Part shown: positions 52,956 to 61,286 of the stretch, one piece after another
Layout of the letters: every line of letters begins with the position of its first letter
Position numbering within the stretch: position 1 is the stretch's first letter
Assembly: GCA_947066955.1 (NCBI GenBank)
Contig: CAMTAF010000002.1
Location: 42,754-106,753, forward strand
Origin: an uncultured Hungatella sp.
GTDB lineage: Bacteria; Bacillota; Clostridia; Lachnospirales; Lachnospiraceae
Direction: 5' to 3'
Length of the DNA: 64,000 nt
Notes under the pieces: generated by a model
What the model saw: the letters and a program-made list of their open reading frames with translations, nothing else
Told to the model about the DNA's origin: nothing
The model's database searches: none
Made by a program: the position numbers and the translations under genes

Positions 52956-52998
52956 GGCCCGTGCGCCGCTTTAGCGGCAAATTTCTGCTGCACGGGCC
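52956..52998. repeat. Dispersed asymmetric hairpin (GCCGC type)
   Basis: GGCCCGTGC pairs with GCACGGGCC around GCCGCTTTAGCGGC, with an unpaired AAATTTCTGCT on the 3' side, as at 46.48 and 62.35 kb. Confidence 0.65.
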
Positions 52999-53003
52999 TG
53001 TGC

Positions 53004-53038
53004 ATAAAAACCCCTCAGCCTGCTGCCAGACTGAGGGG
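53004..53038 (-). terminator. Terminator of the rplJ-rplL operon
   Basis: On the minus strand CCCCTCAG pairs with CTGAGGGG, then TTTTTAT, 18 nt after rplL. Confidence 0.9.
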
Positions 53039-53055
53039 AATCATGTTTTTCATAA

Positions 53056-53427
53056 TTATTTCAGGGTAACCTTTGCGCCTTCTGCCTCTAACTTGGTCTT
53101 CAGATCCTCTGCCTCTTCCTTGGAAACGCCGGTCTTTACAGCCTTGGGAGCGCTGTCTACTACTTCCTTTGCTTCCTTTAAGCCCAGGCCGGTAGCTTCA
53201 CGGACAACCTTGATAACCTTAACCTTGTTGGGGCCAACCTCGGTCAGCTCAACGTCAAACTCGGTCTTCTCTTCCTCTGCCGGACCTGCTGCTGCGGCTG
53301 CCACGACTACACCCGCTGCCGCGGATACGCCGAACTCTTCCTCGCATGCCTTTACTAAGTCATTCAGTTCCAAAACAGATAATTCCTTGATCGCTTCGAT
53401 AAACTCTGCAGTTGTCAACTTTGCCAT
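53056..53427 (-). CDS. rplL: 50S ribosomal protein L7/L12
   Basis: Stalk protein that recruits translation GTPases. 123 aa, normal length. N-terminal dimer domain ([20 protein letters not shown]), Ala/Gly-rich hinge ([14 protein letters not shown]) and the conserved C-terminal domain ([31 protein letters not shown]). CGGAGG precedes the ATG. It follows rplJ by about 208 nt that contain a GTTCAGC/GCTGAAC hairpin, a likely processing or translation-control site. Confidence 0.97.
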   Translation of the reverse strand: MAKLTTAEFIEAIKELSVLELNDLVKACEEEFGVSAAAGVVVAAAAAGPAEEEKTEFDVELTEVGPNKVKVIKVVREATGLGLKEAKEVVDSAPKAVKTGVSKEEAEDLKTKLEAEGAKVTLK

Positions 53428-53635
53428 GGTAAATACCTCCGTATATATTTTTTATTTATTGGGTTTTCAAAAACTTGTTTTTTGCCTCGTAAAACTGAGG
53501 GAGTGGTGTTGCGTCCTCTGCGTTTCATGAGGAAGTTCAGCTCCCTGTGGTCGCTGAACGGCTGATTTTCTAATGACTCACATCTCCCTTTGGTCGTGTT
53601 CGTCAAGAAAATCATGCCAGAAAATCATGCCAACA

Positions 53636-54121
53636 TCATGCCTTTGCTTCTGCAATCTGATTCAGAACGCGGGCCAGGTTGGTGATCGGAGACTGGATGC
53701 TTCCCAGCAGTTTGCCCAGCAGCTCTTCTCTTGACGGGATGGTGGCGATGACCTGCATCCCCTTTGCGTCGTAGTAGGTATCCTCCACTACGCCGGCCTT
53801 GATCTCCAGCGCGGGAGCTGTCTTTGCGAAGTTTGCGATGATCCTTGCCGGCGCCGTGGCATCTGTCTTGGATACAGCCAGGGCTGTGGGGCCTTCCAGA
53901 TCAGGGTTCAAAGCTTCGAAGGCTGTTCCCTTTGCGGCAAAGCGGATCAGTGTGTTCTTATACACCTTGTAGGTGACTCCGGCTTCTCTAAGCTGCTTGC
54001 GCAGGATGGTGTCCTGCTCTACAGTCAGGCCGCGGTAGTCAACAAGCACTGCTGTCTGAGCACCGTCTAAAAGTTCAGAAATCTCAGCAACAACAGGCTG
54101 CTTTAATTCAACTTTTGCCAT
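53636..54121 (-). CDS. rplJ: 50S ribosomal protein L10
   Basis: Stalk base that carries L7/L12 dimers. 161 aa from ATG 54121, which follows AAGGAGG; upstream codons in the frame belong to the leader. MAKVELKQPVVAEISELLDG, VLVDYRGLTVEQDTILRKQL and the YKNTLIRFA segment are typical, and the C-terminal helix (SPITNLARVLNQIAEAKA) binds L12. Controlled by an L10-type leader with attenuator. Confidence 0.96.
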   Translation of the reverse strand: MAKVELKQPVVAEISELLDGAQTAVLVDYRGLTVEQDTILRKQLREAGVTYKVYKNTLIRFAAKGTAFEALNPDLEGPTALAVSKTDATAPARIIANFAKTAPALEIKAGVVEDTYYDAKGMQVIATIPSREELLGKLLGSIQSPITNLARVLNQIAEAKA

Positions 54122-54186
54122 GAATGATTTACCTCCTTGTTTATTGTATCGGCTGTATTGAGGTCCGAATATGGGGGCCCGTGTGC

Positions 54187-54359
54187 ACAAAAAAGTCCCT
54201 CTGCCCGCAGACAGAGAGACCTACAAATCACATCCGTGAAATCTGTACATGTCCTCGGCAGGCGGAATCTCCTTACGCCCTGGGGCGCCTGCTGTCTTCG
54301 GCATTCAATACTGTTTGCCGCCTGCCCGAAAGCCGCGGCATGGACGCACTTTTACGTGC
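54187..54359 (-). ncRNA. Ribosomal protein L10 leader
   Basis: Transcribed from the promoter at 54366-54394. GCAGGCGGC pairs with a distant CCGCCTGC arm and the leader ends in an intrinsic terminator (GTCTCTCTG with GGCAGAGGGAC, then TTTTTTG at 54187-54221) about 70 nt before rplJ. This is the layout of the Firmicute L10 leader, in which L10(L12)4 binding is thought to favour termination. Confidence 0.75.
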
Positions 54360-54365
54360 TTCCAT

Positions 54366-54394
54366 AGTCTAACATAATATATAGGGATTGTCAA
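54366..54394 (-). promoter_or_regulatory. Promoter of the rplJ-rplL operon
   Basis: TTGACA (54389-54394), 17-nt spacer, TAGACT (54366-54371). Confidence 0.78.
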
Positions 54395-54421
54395 CCCAAA
54401 ACAAAACCGTCCTGAAACAGA

Positions 54422-55117
54422 TTAACCAACCAGTTTCACTACATTCAGCTTCACGCCGGGTCCCATGGTGGAAGTCATGGTAACACTCTTTAAGAATGTT
54501 CCCTTTAATGTAGCCGGTCTCGCCTTGATGATGGCATCCATAAGCGTCTGGAAGTTGTCCGCCAACTGTTCCTCTGTGAAGGAAACTTTTCCTACTGGCA
54601 CGTGGATAATGTTTGTTTTGTCAAGTCTGTACTCAATCTTACCTGCTTTGATATCGTTGATGGCTTTGGTCACATCCATGGTAACGGTGCCGGCCTTGGG
54701 GTTGGGCATCAGGCCCTTGGGTCCCAGCACGCGGCCCAGACGGCCTACCACGCCCATCATGTCCGGGGTAGCCACTACTACGTCGAAATCCAGCCAGCCT
54801 TCGTTCTGGATCTTGGGGATCAGCTCCTCGGCTCCCACGAAATCGGCTCCCGCCGCCTCCGCCTCGTCCGCCTTGGCGCCCTTGGCAAACACCAGGATCC
54901 TGACGGTCTTGCCGGTTCCGTGAGGAAGGACTACGGCTCCGCGAATCTGCTGGTCGGCATGACGTCCGTCACAGCCTGTACGGATATGGACTTCAACAGT
55001 TTCATCAAACTTTGCAGCAGCAGCCTTTTTCACCAGCGCGATGGCATCTGCTGCGTCATAAAGAGTAGCACGGTCTACTAACTTAGCAGCCTCTACGTAT
55101 TTTTTTCCTCTTTTCAT
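54422..55117 (-). CDS. rplA: 50S ribosomal protein L1
   Basis: 23S rRNA L1-stalk protein and translational repressor of its own operon. 231 aa, normal length. [60 protein letters not shown] and [20 protein letters not shown] are all standard. TAGGAGG precedes the ATG. It follows rplK by about 60 nt. Confidence 0.97.
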   Translation of the reverse strand: MKRGKKYVEAAKLVDRATLYDAADAIALVKKAAAAKFDETVEVHIRTGCDGRHADQQIRGAVVLPHGTGKTVRILVFAKGAKADEAEAAGADFVGAEELIPKIQNEGWLDFDVVVATPDMMGVVGRLGRVLGPKGLMPNPKAGTVTMDVTKAINDIKAGKIEYRLDKTNIIHVPVGKVSFTEEQLADNFQTLMDAIIKARPATLKGTFLKSVTMTSTMGPGVKLNVVKLVG

Positions 55118-55178
55118 TCTAATAACCTCCTAGTGGTGTTGTCGGGGATTGCCCTCCCACGGTCAGGGTACGTCCGCC

Positions 55179-55604
55179 CTATTCCTCAACTGTGATTCCC
55201 ATGCTCCTGGCAGTGCCCGCGATCATGCTCATGGCAGCCTCAAGGCTTGCGGCGTTCAAATCCGGCATCTTCAGCTCTGCGATCTTCTGAAGCTCTGCCT
55301 TGGAAATGCTTGCCACCTTTGTCTTGTTGGGAGCCGCGGAACCGGATTTGATCTTGCATGCCTTCTTTAACAGAACAGCAGCCGGCGGAGTCTTGGTTAT
55401 AAAACTGAAGCTCCTGTCTGCGTATACGGTGATGACAACAGGAATGATCATGTCGCCCTGGTCAGCGGTTCTCGCGTTAAACTCTTTTGTGAACTGTACA
55501 ATGTTCACGCCGTGCTGTCCAAGAGCCGGACCAACCGGGGGAGCCGGTGTAGCCTTTCCTGCCGGAATCTGCAATTTAATATAACCTGTTACTTTCTTTG
55601 CCAT
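55179..55604 (-). CDS. rplK: 50S ribosomal protein L11
   Basis: Binds the GTPase-associated centre of 23S rRNA. 141 aa from ATG 55604 with TAGGAGG upstream; the 17 codons before it are leader. [40 protein letters not shown] with the Pro-rich hinge, and [14 protein letters not shown] at the C-terminus. Confidence 0.97.
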   Translation of the reverse strand: MAKKVTGYIKLQIPAGKATPAPPVGPALGQHGVNIVQFTKEFNARTADQGDMIIPVVITVYADRSFSFITKTPPAAVLLKKACKIKSGSAAPNKTKVASISKAELQKIAELKMPDLNAASLEAAMSMIAGTARSMGITVEE

Positions 55605-55668
55605 AATTAGGCACCTCCTAAATAATGTGGTAATGTCGGGGGATGTCCCTCCCACTTGTTACGTTCAG

Positions 55669-56184
55669 TTACATTTTTTTCACTTCTTTGAATGCAAGTT
55701 CAACGGGTGTCTCCCGGCCAAACAGATCCACGCTGATGGTCACGGTCTTTTTGCCCTCGTTGATCGACTTAATGGCTCCTACGGTATCTTTCCATACTCC
55801 CGCGGTAACTACCACCGCGTCACCCTCTTCAAATCCTACGACCACATCGGGAGCCTTGAAGCCAAGGCTGGCCATCTCCTCTTCAGACAGGGGGACCGGC
55901 TTGGAACCCGGACCCACAAATCCGGTAACGCCGCGGGTGTTGCGCACCACGTACCATGTGTCGTCATTCATCACCATGTGGATGAGCACATAGCCGGGGA
56001 GAAGCTTCTTGTCCGCGGCCTTCTCGACTCCGTTTTTAATCTCCACCACAGACTGCATGGGCACCGACACCTCCAGAATCTGATCCTGCAGGTTCCGGTT
56101 CTCAATGGTCTTCTCAATATCGACCTTTACCTTGTTTTCATAGCCTGAATAGGTATGGACCACATACCAGTTCGCCTCTGCCAT
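55669..56184 (-). CDS. nusG: Transcription termination/antitermination protein NusG
   Basis: 171 aa from ATG 56184. The NGN domain (WYVVHTYSGYENKVKVDIEK, LLPGYVLIHMVMNDDTWYVV) is followed by the KOW domain (GDAVVVTAGVWKDTVGAIKS, VSVDLFGRETPVELAF). Binds RNA polymerase and links it to Rho or the ribosome. In the usual place between secE and rplK. Confidence 0.97.
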   Translation of the reverse strand: MAEANWYVVHTYSGYENKVKVDIEKTIENRNLQDQILEVSVPMQSVVEIKNGVEKAADKKLLPGYVLIHMVMNDDTWYVVRNTRGVTGFVGPGSKPVPLSEEEMASLGFKAPDVVVGFEEGDAVVVTAGVWKDTVGAIKSINEGKKTVTISVDLFGRETPVELAFKEVKKM

Positions 56185-56200
56185 ACGATTCACCCTGCCC

Positions 56201-56413
56201 TTATAAAATGAAGCTCAGACCAAATTTAATAATCAGATCCAGGAGCGCAATGATCAATCCCAGCGCAACGGAGCATGCCAGCACCGCAGCTGTCTGCTTG
56301 CCCACAGTCTCCCTGTCCGGCCAGATGATTTTGTTGAACTCAAGTCTAAGCCCCTTGAAAAAGCTTGGCTTTTTTACCTTTGGAGCTTTCTCCTTGCTTG
56401 CCGTTTCTGCCAT
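56201..56413 (-). CDS. secE: Preprotein translocase subunit SecE
   Basis: 70 aa, one C-terminal membrane helix (AAVLACSVALGLIIALLDLI) after the amphipathic EFNKIIWPDRETVGKQT segment, the SecE hallmark. Part of SecYEG. Sixteen nt before nusG. Confidence 0.95.
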   Translation of the reverse strand: MAETASKEKAPKVKKPSFFKGLRLEFNKIIWPDRETVGKQTAAVLACSVALGLIIALLDLIIKFGLSFIL

Positions 56414-56432
56414 AATCCACGTCCTTTACTGA

Positions 56433-56582
56433 TTACTTTGTTTCTTTGTGCAAAGTATGTCTCTTGCAGAATCTGCAGTACTTCTTGGTTTCCATTCTGT
56501 CAGGATGGGTCTTCTTATCCTTCGTCATGTTGTAATTGCGTTGTTTACATTCTGTACATGCCAGTGTAATCCTTGTGCGCAC
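56433..56582 (-). CDS. rpmG: 50S ribosomal protein L33
   Basis: 49 aa from a GTG at 56582 with GGAGGTG six bases upstream. Reads [20 protein letters not shown] and ends [15 protein letters not shown]; both Cys pairs (CTEC, CRFC) are present, so this is the zinc-binding form. First gene of the secE-nusG-rplK-rplA group. Confidence 0.95.
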   Translation of the reverse strand: MRTRITLACTECKQRNYNMTKDKKTHPDRMETKKYCRFCKRHTLHKETK

Positions 56583-56684
56583 GACTTCCACCTCCACTTA
56601 TCAAATTTCGTTGTTGTGCGGTCTTTATCCATGAACAAAATTTGAGCATAAAAAAAAGACCTCTGTTCTTCCATTCGCCCGTTA

Positions 56685-56713
56685 ACTATATCACATGTAA
56701 ACAGAAACGTCAA
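56685..56713 (-). promoter_or_regulatory. Promoter of rpmG-secE-nusG-rplKA
   Basis: TTGACG (56708-56713), 17-nt spacer, TATAGT (56685-56690), about 100 nt before rpmG. Confidence 0.78.
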
Positions 56714-56729
56714 CGGGTTTTTCCATAAT

Positions 56730-57458
56730 TTACGCCCCCTGCCCAACAAAAATCGTCAGGCCCCAGACCTTTTCCGCGCCCATGGCCTTAAGAGTCCGGG
56801 CGCAGGCCTCCAAAGTACTGCCTGTGGTGTAGATATCGTCTGTCAGCAGCACGGTCTTCACTCCTGACGGCAATTTCCCCGGAGCAAATGCCTGCTGCAG
56901 ATTTTTAAGCCTCTGGGAAGGGTCCAGCTCCTTCTGGGGCGCGGTCTTTTTCACCCTCGCCAGCCCGTCGGGACACACGGGGACGCCCATGTGGGCAGCC
57001 AGTCTCTCTGCCAGAACCTCTGCCTGGTTAAAGCCCCTTGCTCTCTTCCGGCTGGGATGCACCGGCACCGGCACCAGGACCTGGGGAGCCATGTGCAGAA
57101 GCTGCCTCTCAAACCGAAGCCAGGCGGCTTCCCCGTAAAAATCCAAAAACTCCCGCTTATTTTTGTACTTCACCCCTGCCATAGAACGGCTGGCGCAGTC
57201 ATTGTAATGAAACACCGCCAGATTGTACTCAAATGACCTGGGATGCCTTGTACAGTCCAGGCAGTACTCCACGGACTCGCTCCCCACGGATTTGCCGCAC
57301 TTTTTGCACACCGGGCCTTTTACCGGAGAAAGCTTTCCCGCGCACCCGGGACAGATCAGTTCCCCGTAGGGTTTTACAATGTCAAAGCACACCGGACAGC
57401 GGCGGGGAAAGAAAAGGTCCTCCGCCCTGCCTGTTATTTTCTGTAACCGTCTCACCAT
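56730..57458 (-). CDS. comF: ComF family phosphoribosyltransferase-like protein
   Basis: 242 aa. Zinc-finger part at the N-terminus (CPVCFDIVKPYGELICPGC, CKKCGKS, CLDC) and a phosphoribosyltransferase fold with VLLTDDIYTTGSTLEACART. ComF takes part in natural DNA uptake in Bacillus, though many carriers are not known to be competent. It starts 6 nt after recD2, likely coupled, with a weak ribosome binding site. Confidence 0.9.
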   Translation of the reverse strand: MVRRLQKITGRAEDLFFPRRCPVCFDIVKPYGELICPGCAGKLSPVKGPVCKKCGKSVGSESVEYCLDCTRHPRSFEYNLAVFHYNDCASRSMAGVKYKNKREFLDFYGEAAWLRFERQLLHMAPQVLVPVPVHPSRKRARGFNQAEVLAERLAAHMGVPVCPDGLARVKKTAPQKELDPSQRLKNLQQAFAPGKLPSGVKTVLLTDDIYTTGSTLEACARTLKAMGAEKVWGLTIFVGQGA

Positions 57459-57464
57459 ATATTT

Positions 57465-59741
57465 TCATAACCCCTGTTCCTTCAGCTCGCGGATCCTGTC
57501 CTTAAGACCGGAATATCTTCTCTGTTCCATCTGATTATCTACCATCTGCCTGAACATCTCCGGCAGGCCCACCAGGCACACGCAGGCCTTTGCCCTGGTG
57601 ACGGCGGTGTAGATCAGATTGCGGCTCATGAGCATCCGCGGGCCGCTGTGGATAGGGATGATCGCCGCCGGGTACTCGCTTCCCTGGGATTTGTGGATGG
57701 TGATGGCGTACGCCAGCTCCAGCTCTTCCAGCTGTTTAAAGCTGTACTCCGCCACCTTCTTCTCGTCCTCCCTCTCCTCAAACTCCACCTTTACTGTCTC
57801 TGCAAAAAGATTGATCTCCGTGATGATGCCCATGTCCCCGTTGAACACCCCTGTGCCCGTCTCTCCGCAAATGCCGTGCCGGCCCCGGATCTCCCAGGCC
57901 AGCTGGTAGTTATTCCTGATCTGCATCACCTTATCTCCCAGCCGGAACACGGTGCCTCCGGACTCCTTTTCCGGCTTCTGTTTATCCGGAGGATTTAAGA
58001 CCGACTGGAGGATGGAATTTAACCGCTCCACCCCCAGGGCCCCCTTTCTCATGGGAGTCATAATCTGGATATCCAGAGGCCTGGCATTTACATAGGCCGG
58101 CAGCTTCTTGGTCATGAGGGTGATGGCGGCTGCTATGATGGCATCCGGATTCTCCCTTCTTATAAAGAGAAAATCCTTGCTTCTCTTTGCCAGATCGATC
58201 TGCTGGCCGCCGTTGATCTTGTGGGCATTGACGATAATGTCGCTCTCCGCGGCCTGGCGGAAAATGTGGGTCAGCTCCACCACATTAAAACAGCGGGAGC
58301 GGATTATGTCCTTGAGCACGTTACCCGGCCCCACGGAGGGGAGCTGATCCACATCCCCCACCAGAATCAGTCTGGTGCCCACGCTGATTGCCTTGAGAAG
58401 GGAGTGCATCAGGTAAATATCCACCATGGACATCTCGTCAATAATGATCACATCCGCCTCAAGGGGGTTCTCCTCGTTTCTCTGGAAACGGGTATTCACG
58501 TTTCCGTCATCCCCCGGGGCGCCCGCCAGCTCCAGCATCCGGTGGATGGTCCTGGCCTCACAGCCCGTGGCCTCGGTCATCCGCTTGGCGGCCCTCCCCG
58601 TAGGCGCCCCCAGAAGGATATCCAGCCCCTGGGATCCGAAATACCGGATAATGGTGTTGATGGTTGTGGTCTTTCCTGTTCCCGGACCGCCGGTGATGAT
58701 CAGAAGGCCGCTGTTCACCGCCTCCTCCACTGCCCGGGCCTGGAGGGGATCCAGTCTGGGATCTTCCGGCTGCCGGATCTGGTCAAGGCGTTTTTGAATG
58801 TCCGCCTGAAGCACTTTGCCCCGGACATTCAGGTCGCAGAGCATCCGGGCGGTGTTCAGCTCCATATAATAATAAGTGGCAGCGTAGACCACCGCCTCCT
58901 CTTCCCGGGGCCCAAGGTCCGCATCCGTCTCCGCTTCCCCTTTCTTTTCCTTCACCACCAGCTTCTTTTCCATCTGCATGTCCATGAGATACTGATCCAG
59001 ATCCACCTCCACCTTCAGAAGGTCCGAGGCCTGGCGGAGAAGCTCCGCCTTGGGCAGATACGTGTGGCCCTGGGCGGCAGCCTGAAAGAGGGTGTAGAGG
59101 ATCCCCGCCCTGATCCGATAGTCGGAATCAGCCAGGATCCCCGCCTTCCGGGCAATATCGTCGGCCATCTTAAAGCCCACCCCGGGGATATCGTCAGCCA
59201 GGCGGTAGGGGTTCTCCTTCAGGATTCCGTACAGGCGATAGCCGTACTCCTGGTAGATCTTCACTGCCAGGTTCATGGAAATGCCGTAGTCCTGGAGGAA
59301 CATCATGGCCTGGCGCATGTCCTTCTTCGCCTCCATCTGCTGGGCCACAGACATAGCCAGCTTTTCACTGACCCCCTTTACCTCCGCAAGCCGCTCCGGC
59401 TCCTCCTCGATGATCCGGAAGGTGTCTGCCTTGAACCGCCGGACGATCCTGGCAGCGAGAGCGGCTCCCACCCCCTTGATGGCTCCTGAGCCCAGATACC
59501 TCTCCATGGCAAAGGTATCCTGGGGCTCTTTGATCTCATAGCTCTCCACCTGGAGCTGCTCCCCGTACACCGGGTGATCCGTCATGGTTCCGAAGGCCTC
59601 CACCATCTCCCCTTCATTTATGTAATGAAAGGTCCCCACCAGGACGTACTCTTCCCCCTCAGAGGCCACGGTGAGGACGGTGTAACCGTTGTCCTCGTTG
59701 CGATATTTGATTTTTTCAACAAATCCGGTCACTGCCGCCAT
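57465..59741 (-). CDS. recD2: ATP-dependent DNA helicase RecD2
   Basis: 758 aa SF1B 5'-3' helicase, the RecBC-independent form. N-terminal OB and HhH parts (VTGFVEKIKYRNEDNGYTVL, YLGSGAIKGVGAALAARIVR), then motif I LLIITGGPGTGKTTTINTII, DVIIIDEMSMVDIYLMHSLL (motif II), LVGDVDQLPSVGPGNVLKDI, and YAITIHKSQGSEYPAAIIPI with motif VI VTRAKACVCLVG. ATG 59741 is preferred over a GTG one codon earlier because the AGAGGTG ribosome binding site overlaps the GTG. It lies 26 nt after mreB. Confidence 0.95.
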   Translation of the reverse strand: MAAVTGFVEKIKYRNEDNGYTVLTVASEGEEYVLVGTFHYINEGEMVEAFGTMTDHPVYGEQLQVESYEIKEPQDTFAMERYLGSGAIKGVGAALAARIVRRFKADTFRIIEEEPERLAEVKGVSEKLAMSVAQQMEAKKDMRQAMMFLQDYGISMNLAVKIYQEYGYRLYGILKENPYRLADDIPGVGFKMADDIARKAGILADSDYRIRAGILYTLFQAAAQGHTYLPKAELLRQASDLLKVEVDLDQYLMDMQMEKKLVVKEKKGEAETDADLGPREEEAVVYAATYYYMELNTARMLCDLNVRGKVLQADIQKRLDQIRQPEDPRLDPLQARAVEEAVNSGLLIITGGPGTGKTTTINTIIRYFGSQGLDILLGAPTGRAAKRMTEATGCEARTIHRMLELAGAPGDDGNVNTRFQRNEENPLEADVIIIDEMSMVDIYLMHSLLKAISVGTRLILVGDVDQLPSVGPGNVLKDIIRSRCFNVVELTHIFRQAAESDIIVNAHKINGGQQIDLAKRSKDFLFIRRENPDAIIAAAITLMTKKLPAYVNARPLDIQIMTPMRKGALGVERLNSILQSVLNPPDKQKPEKESGGTVFRLGDKVMQIRNNYQLAWEIRGRHGICGETGTGVFNGDMGIITEINLFAETVKVEFEEREDEKKVAEYSFKQLEELELAYAITIHKSQGSEYPAAIIPIHSGPRMLMSRNLIYTAVTRAKACVCLVGLPEMFRQMVDNQMEQRRYSGLKDRIRELKEQGL

Positions 59742-59767
59742 CACACCACCTCTGGTCTTTGGAGTAT

Positions 59768-60772
59768 CTAAAAGTCTTTTTTCCCGTCTCCGCTGTGGGA
59801 GAACTCAATAAATTTTCCCGTACCAATGGCCACGGCGGTGAGGGGGTCTTCCGCGATCATGGTGCTGATGCCGGTCTTCTCCTCGATCAGGGAATCCAAT
59901 CCGCTGAGCAGAGAGCCGCCGCCGGTCAGGACGATGCCCCTGTCAAAAATATCCGCGGCCAGCTCCGGAGGAGTCCTCTCCAGCACATTGTGGACCGCAT
60001 CTACGATCTGCATGGCCGGCTCCCTGAGAGCCTCCAGGGTCTCGTCCGAGGTGACCACGATGGTCTTGGGAAGCCCGGTCACCAGGTTCCGGCCCCTCAC
60101 CTCCATGGTCAGCACCTCCGGCCTCTTGTAGGCGGCTCCGATGTTGATCTTGATCTCCTCCGCGGTTCTCTCTCCAATGAGAAGATTGTGCTTCTTCCTC
60201 ATATACCGCACCAGGGCCTCGTCGAAGTCATCCCCGGCGACCTTGATGGAGGTGCTCACCACGGTGCCCCCCAGAGAGATCACGGCGATATCCGCCGTGC
60301 CTCCCCCGATATCCACGATCATGTTGCCGCAGGCCTTGGAGATGTCGATCCCCGCGCCGATGGCCGCCGCCACCGGCTCCTCGATAATGGACACATCCCT
60401 GGCTCCTGCCTGATAGGTGGCATCCTCCACAGCCTTTCTCTCTACCTCCGTGGCTCCGCTGGGGATGCACACGGCAATCCTGGGCTTTCTCAGAGCCTTC
60501 TTACCCACCGCCTTGTTGATAAAATATTTGAGCATCTTCTCGGTCACCGTGTAGTCGGAGATCACCCCCTGCCTCAGGGGGCGGATGGCCACAATGTTGC
60601 CCGGAGTCCTTCCGATCATCAGACGGGCCTCCTCGCCGAAGGTAATGATCCTGTTGGAATCCCTGTCAATGGCTACCACAGAGGGCTCCTTCAGCACCAC
60701 GCCCTTTCCTTTTATATATACAAGAATACTGGCTGTACCCAGATCAATCCCAATATCATTGGACATCAACAT
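59768..60772 (-). CDS. mreB: Rod shape-determining protein MreB/Mbl
   Basis: Actin-like filament protein that guides lateral wall synthesis. 334 aa from ATG 60772 (GGAGG eleven bases before; ATG 60766 is also possible). MLMSNDIGIDLGTASILVYI (phosphate 1), CGNMIVDIGGGTADIAVISL (phosphate 2) and RGIVLTGGGSLLSGLDSLIE (adenosine) are all present. An mreC/mreD pair does not follow; recD2 and comF do, suggesting this is an Mbl-type stand-alone copy. Confidence 0.93.
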   Translation of the reverse strand: MLMSNDIGIDLGTASILVYIKGKGVVLKEPSVVAIDRDSNRIITFGEEARLMIGRTPGNIVAIRPLRQGVISDYTVTEKMLKYFINKAVGKKALRKPRIAVCIPSGATEVERKAVEDATYQAGARDVSIIEEPVAAAIGAGIDISKACGNMIVDIGGGTADIAVISLGGTVVSTSIKVAGDDFDEALVRYMRKKHNLLIGERTAEEIKINIGAAYKRPEVLTMEVRGRNLVTGLPKTIVVTSDETLEALREPAMQIVDAVHNVLERTPPELAADIFDRGIVLTGGGSLLSGLDSLIEEKTGISTMIAEDPLTAVAIGTGKFIEFSHSGDGKKDF

Positions 60773-60889
60773 ATGCTCTGCTTCCTCCTGTCTTTCTTCC
60801 TTAAATATACCCCTTCGGTTCCGACCGAAGGCCCCTTTGTTCCCTTGCCTTTGTTCAAGCCTGTCCGCTCCCGGGACTTTATCCTGAAA

Positions 60890-60931
60890 TGAGATAAAAG
60901 ACCCCTCTGTACACATGGCAGAGGGTCCTCT
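60890..60931 (-). terminator. Terminator or attenuator upstream of mreB
   Basis: On the minus strand GACCCTCTG pairs with CAGAGGGGTC, followed by TTTTATC. It lies about 120 nt before the mreB start, so it either ends transcription from upstream or attenuates mreB. Confidence 0.6.
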
Positions 60932-61094
60932 TATACATATGATTCCACATTATCCATTTTATTATATACAATCTCCCTGGGTTTTTAAAGAGTTTTTTTT
61001 ATTTTATTTTGTTTATTCTTATTTTATTTTCCATACACACTTTGGTCACATTTATCTTATATACTCTAAGTACGTTATCCGAAAGGGTAACGGG

Positions 61095-61169
61095 CCTTTG
61101 TTTCAAGTTAACCACTTGAAATCACAAAGCTTTTTCATACTCATACCTGTCAGGGGCAACCCTGACAGG
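61095..61169. ncRNA. Two adjacent hairpins in a 350-nt non-coding stretch
   Basis: CTTTG plus TTTCAAGT pair with ACTTGAAA and CAAAG (61095-61131), then CCTGTCAGGG pairs perfectly with CCCTGACAGG across four bases (61146-61169). The rest of 60932-61286 is A+T-rich and shows no gene. Possible small RNA or regulatory leader; no family recognised. Confidence 0.4.
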
Positions 61170-61262
61170 CCCCCCTAAAACAATTTCCTATAATTATACC
61201 TACCATTCCCTAAGAAAGCAGTCCTGTGAGAGCGGGGCTGTTTTTCTCTGTCGTTTTCCGGT

Positions 61263-61280
61263 TATAATAAGGTTAGGAGG
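61263..61280 (+). promoter_or_regulatory. Likely -10 and ribosome binding site of the CmpB-like gene
   Basis: TATAAT at 61263-61268 and AGGAGG at 61275-61280, leaving a very short leader before ATG 61287. The -35 is weak. Confidence 0.5.
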
Positions 61281-61286
61281 TTTTTT

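Noticed and set aside
53415-53615. Small frame between rplJ and rplL
   Set aside because: Frame through a known structured spacer, no ribosome binding site and no family resemblance.
58221-59489. Long plus-strand frame (over 400 codons) opposite recD2
   Set aside because: Codon content is His/Leu/Pro-rich antisense of G+C-rich coding DNA; recD2 motifs are complete on the minus strand.
59759-60892. Long plus-strand frame opposite mreB
   Set aside because: Antisense shadow; mreB carries all actin-fold motifs.
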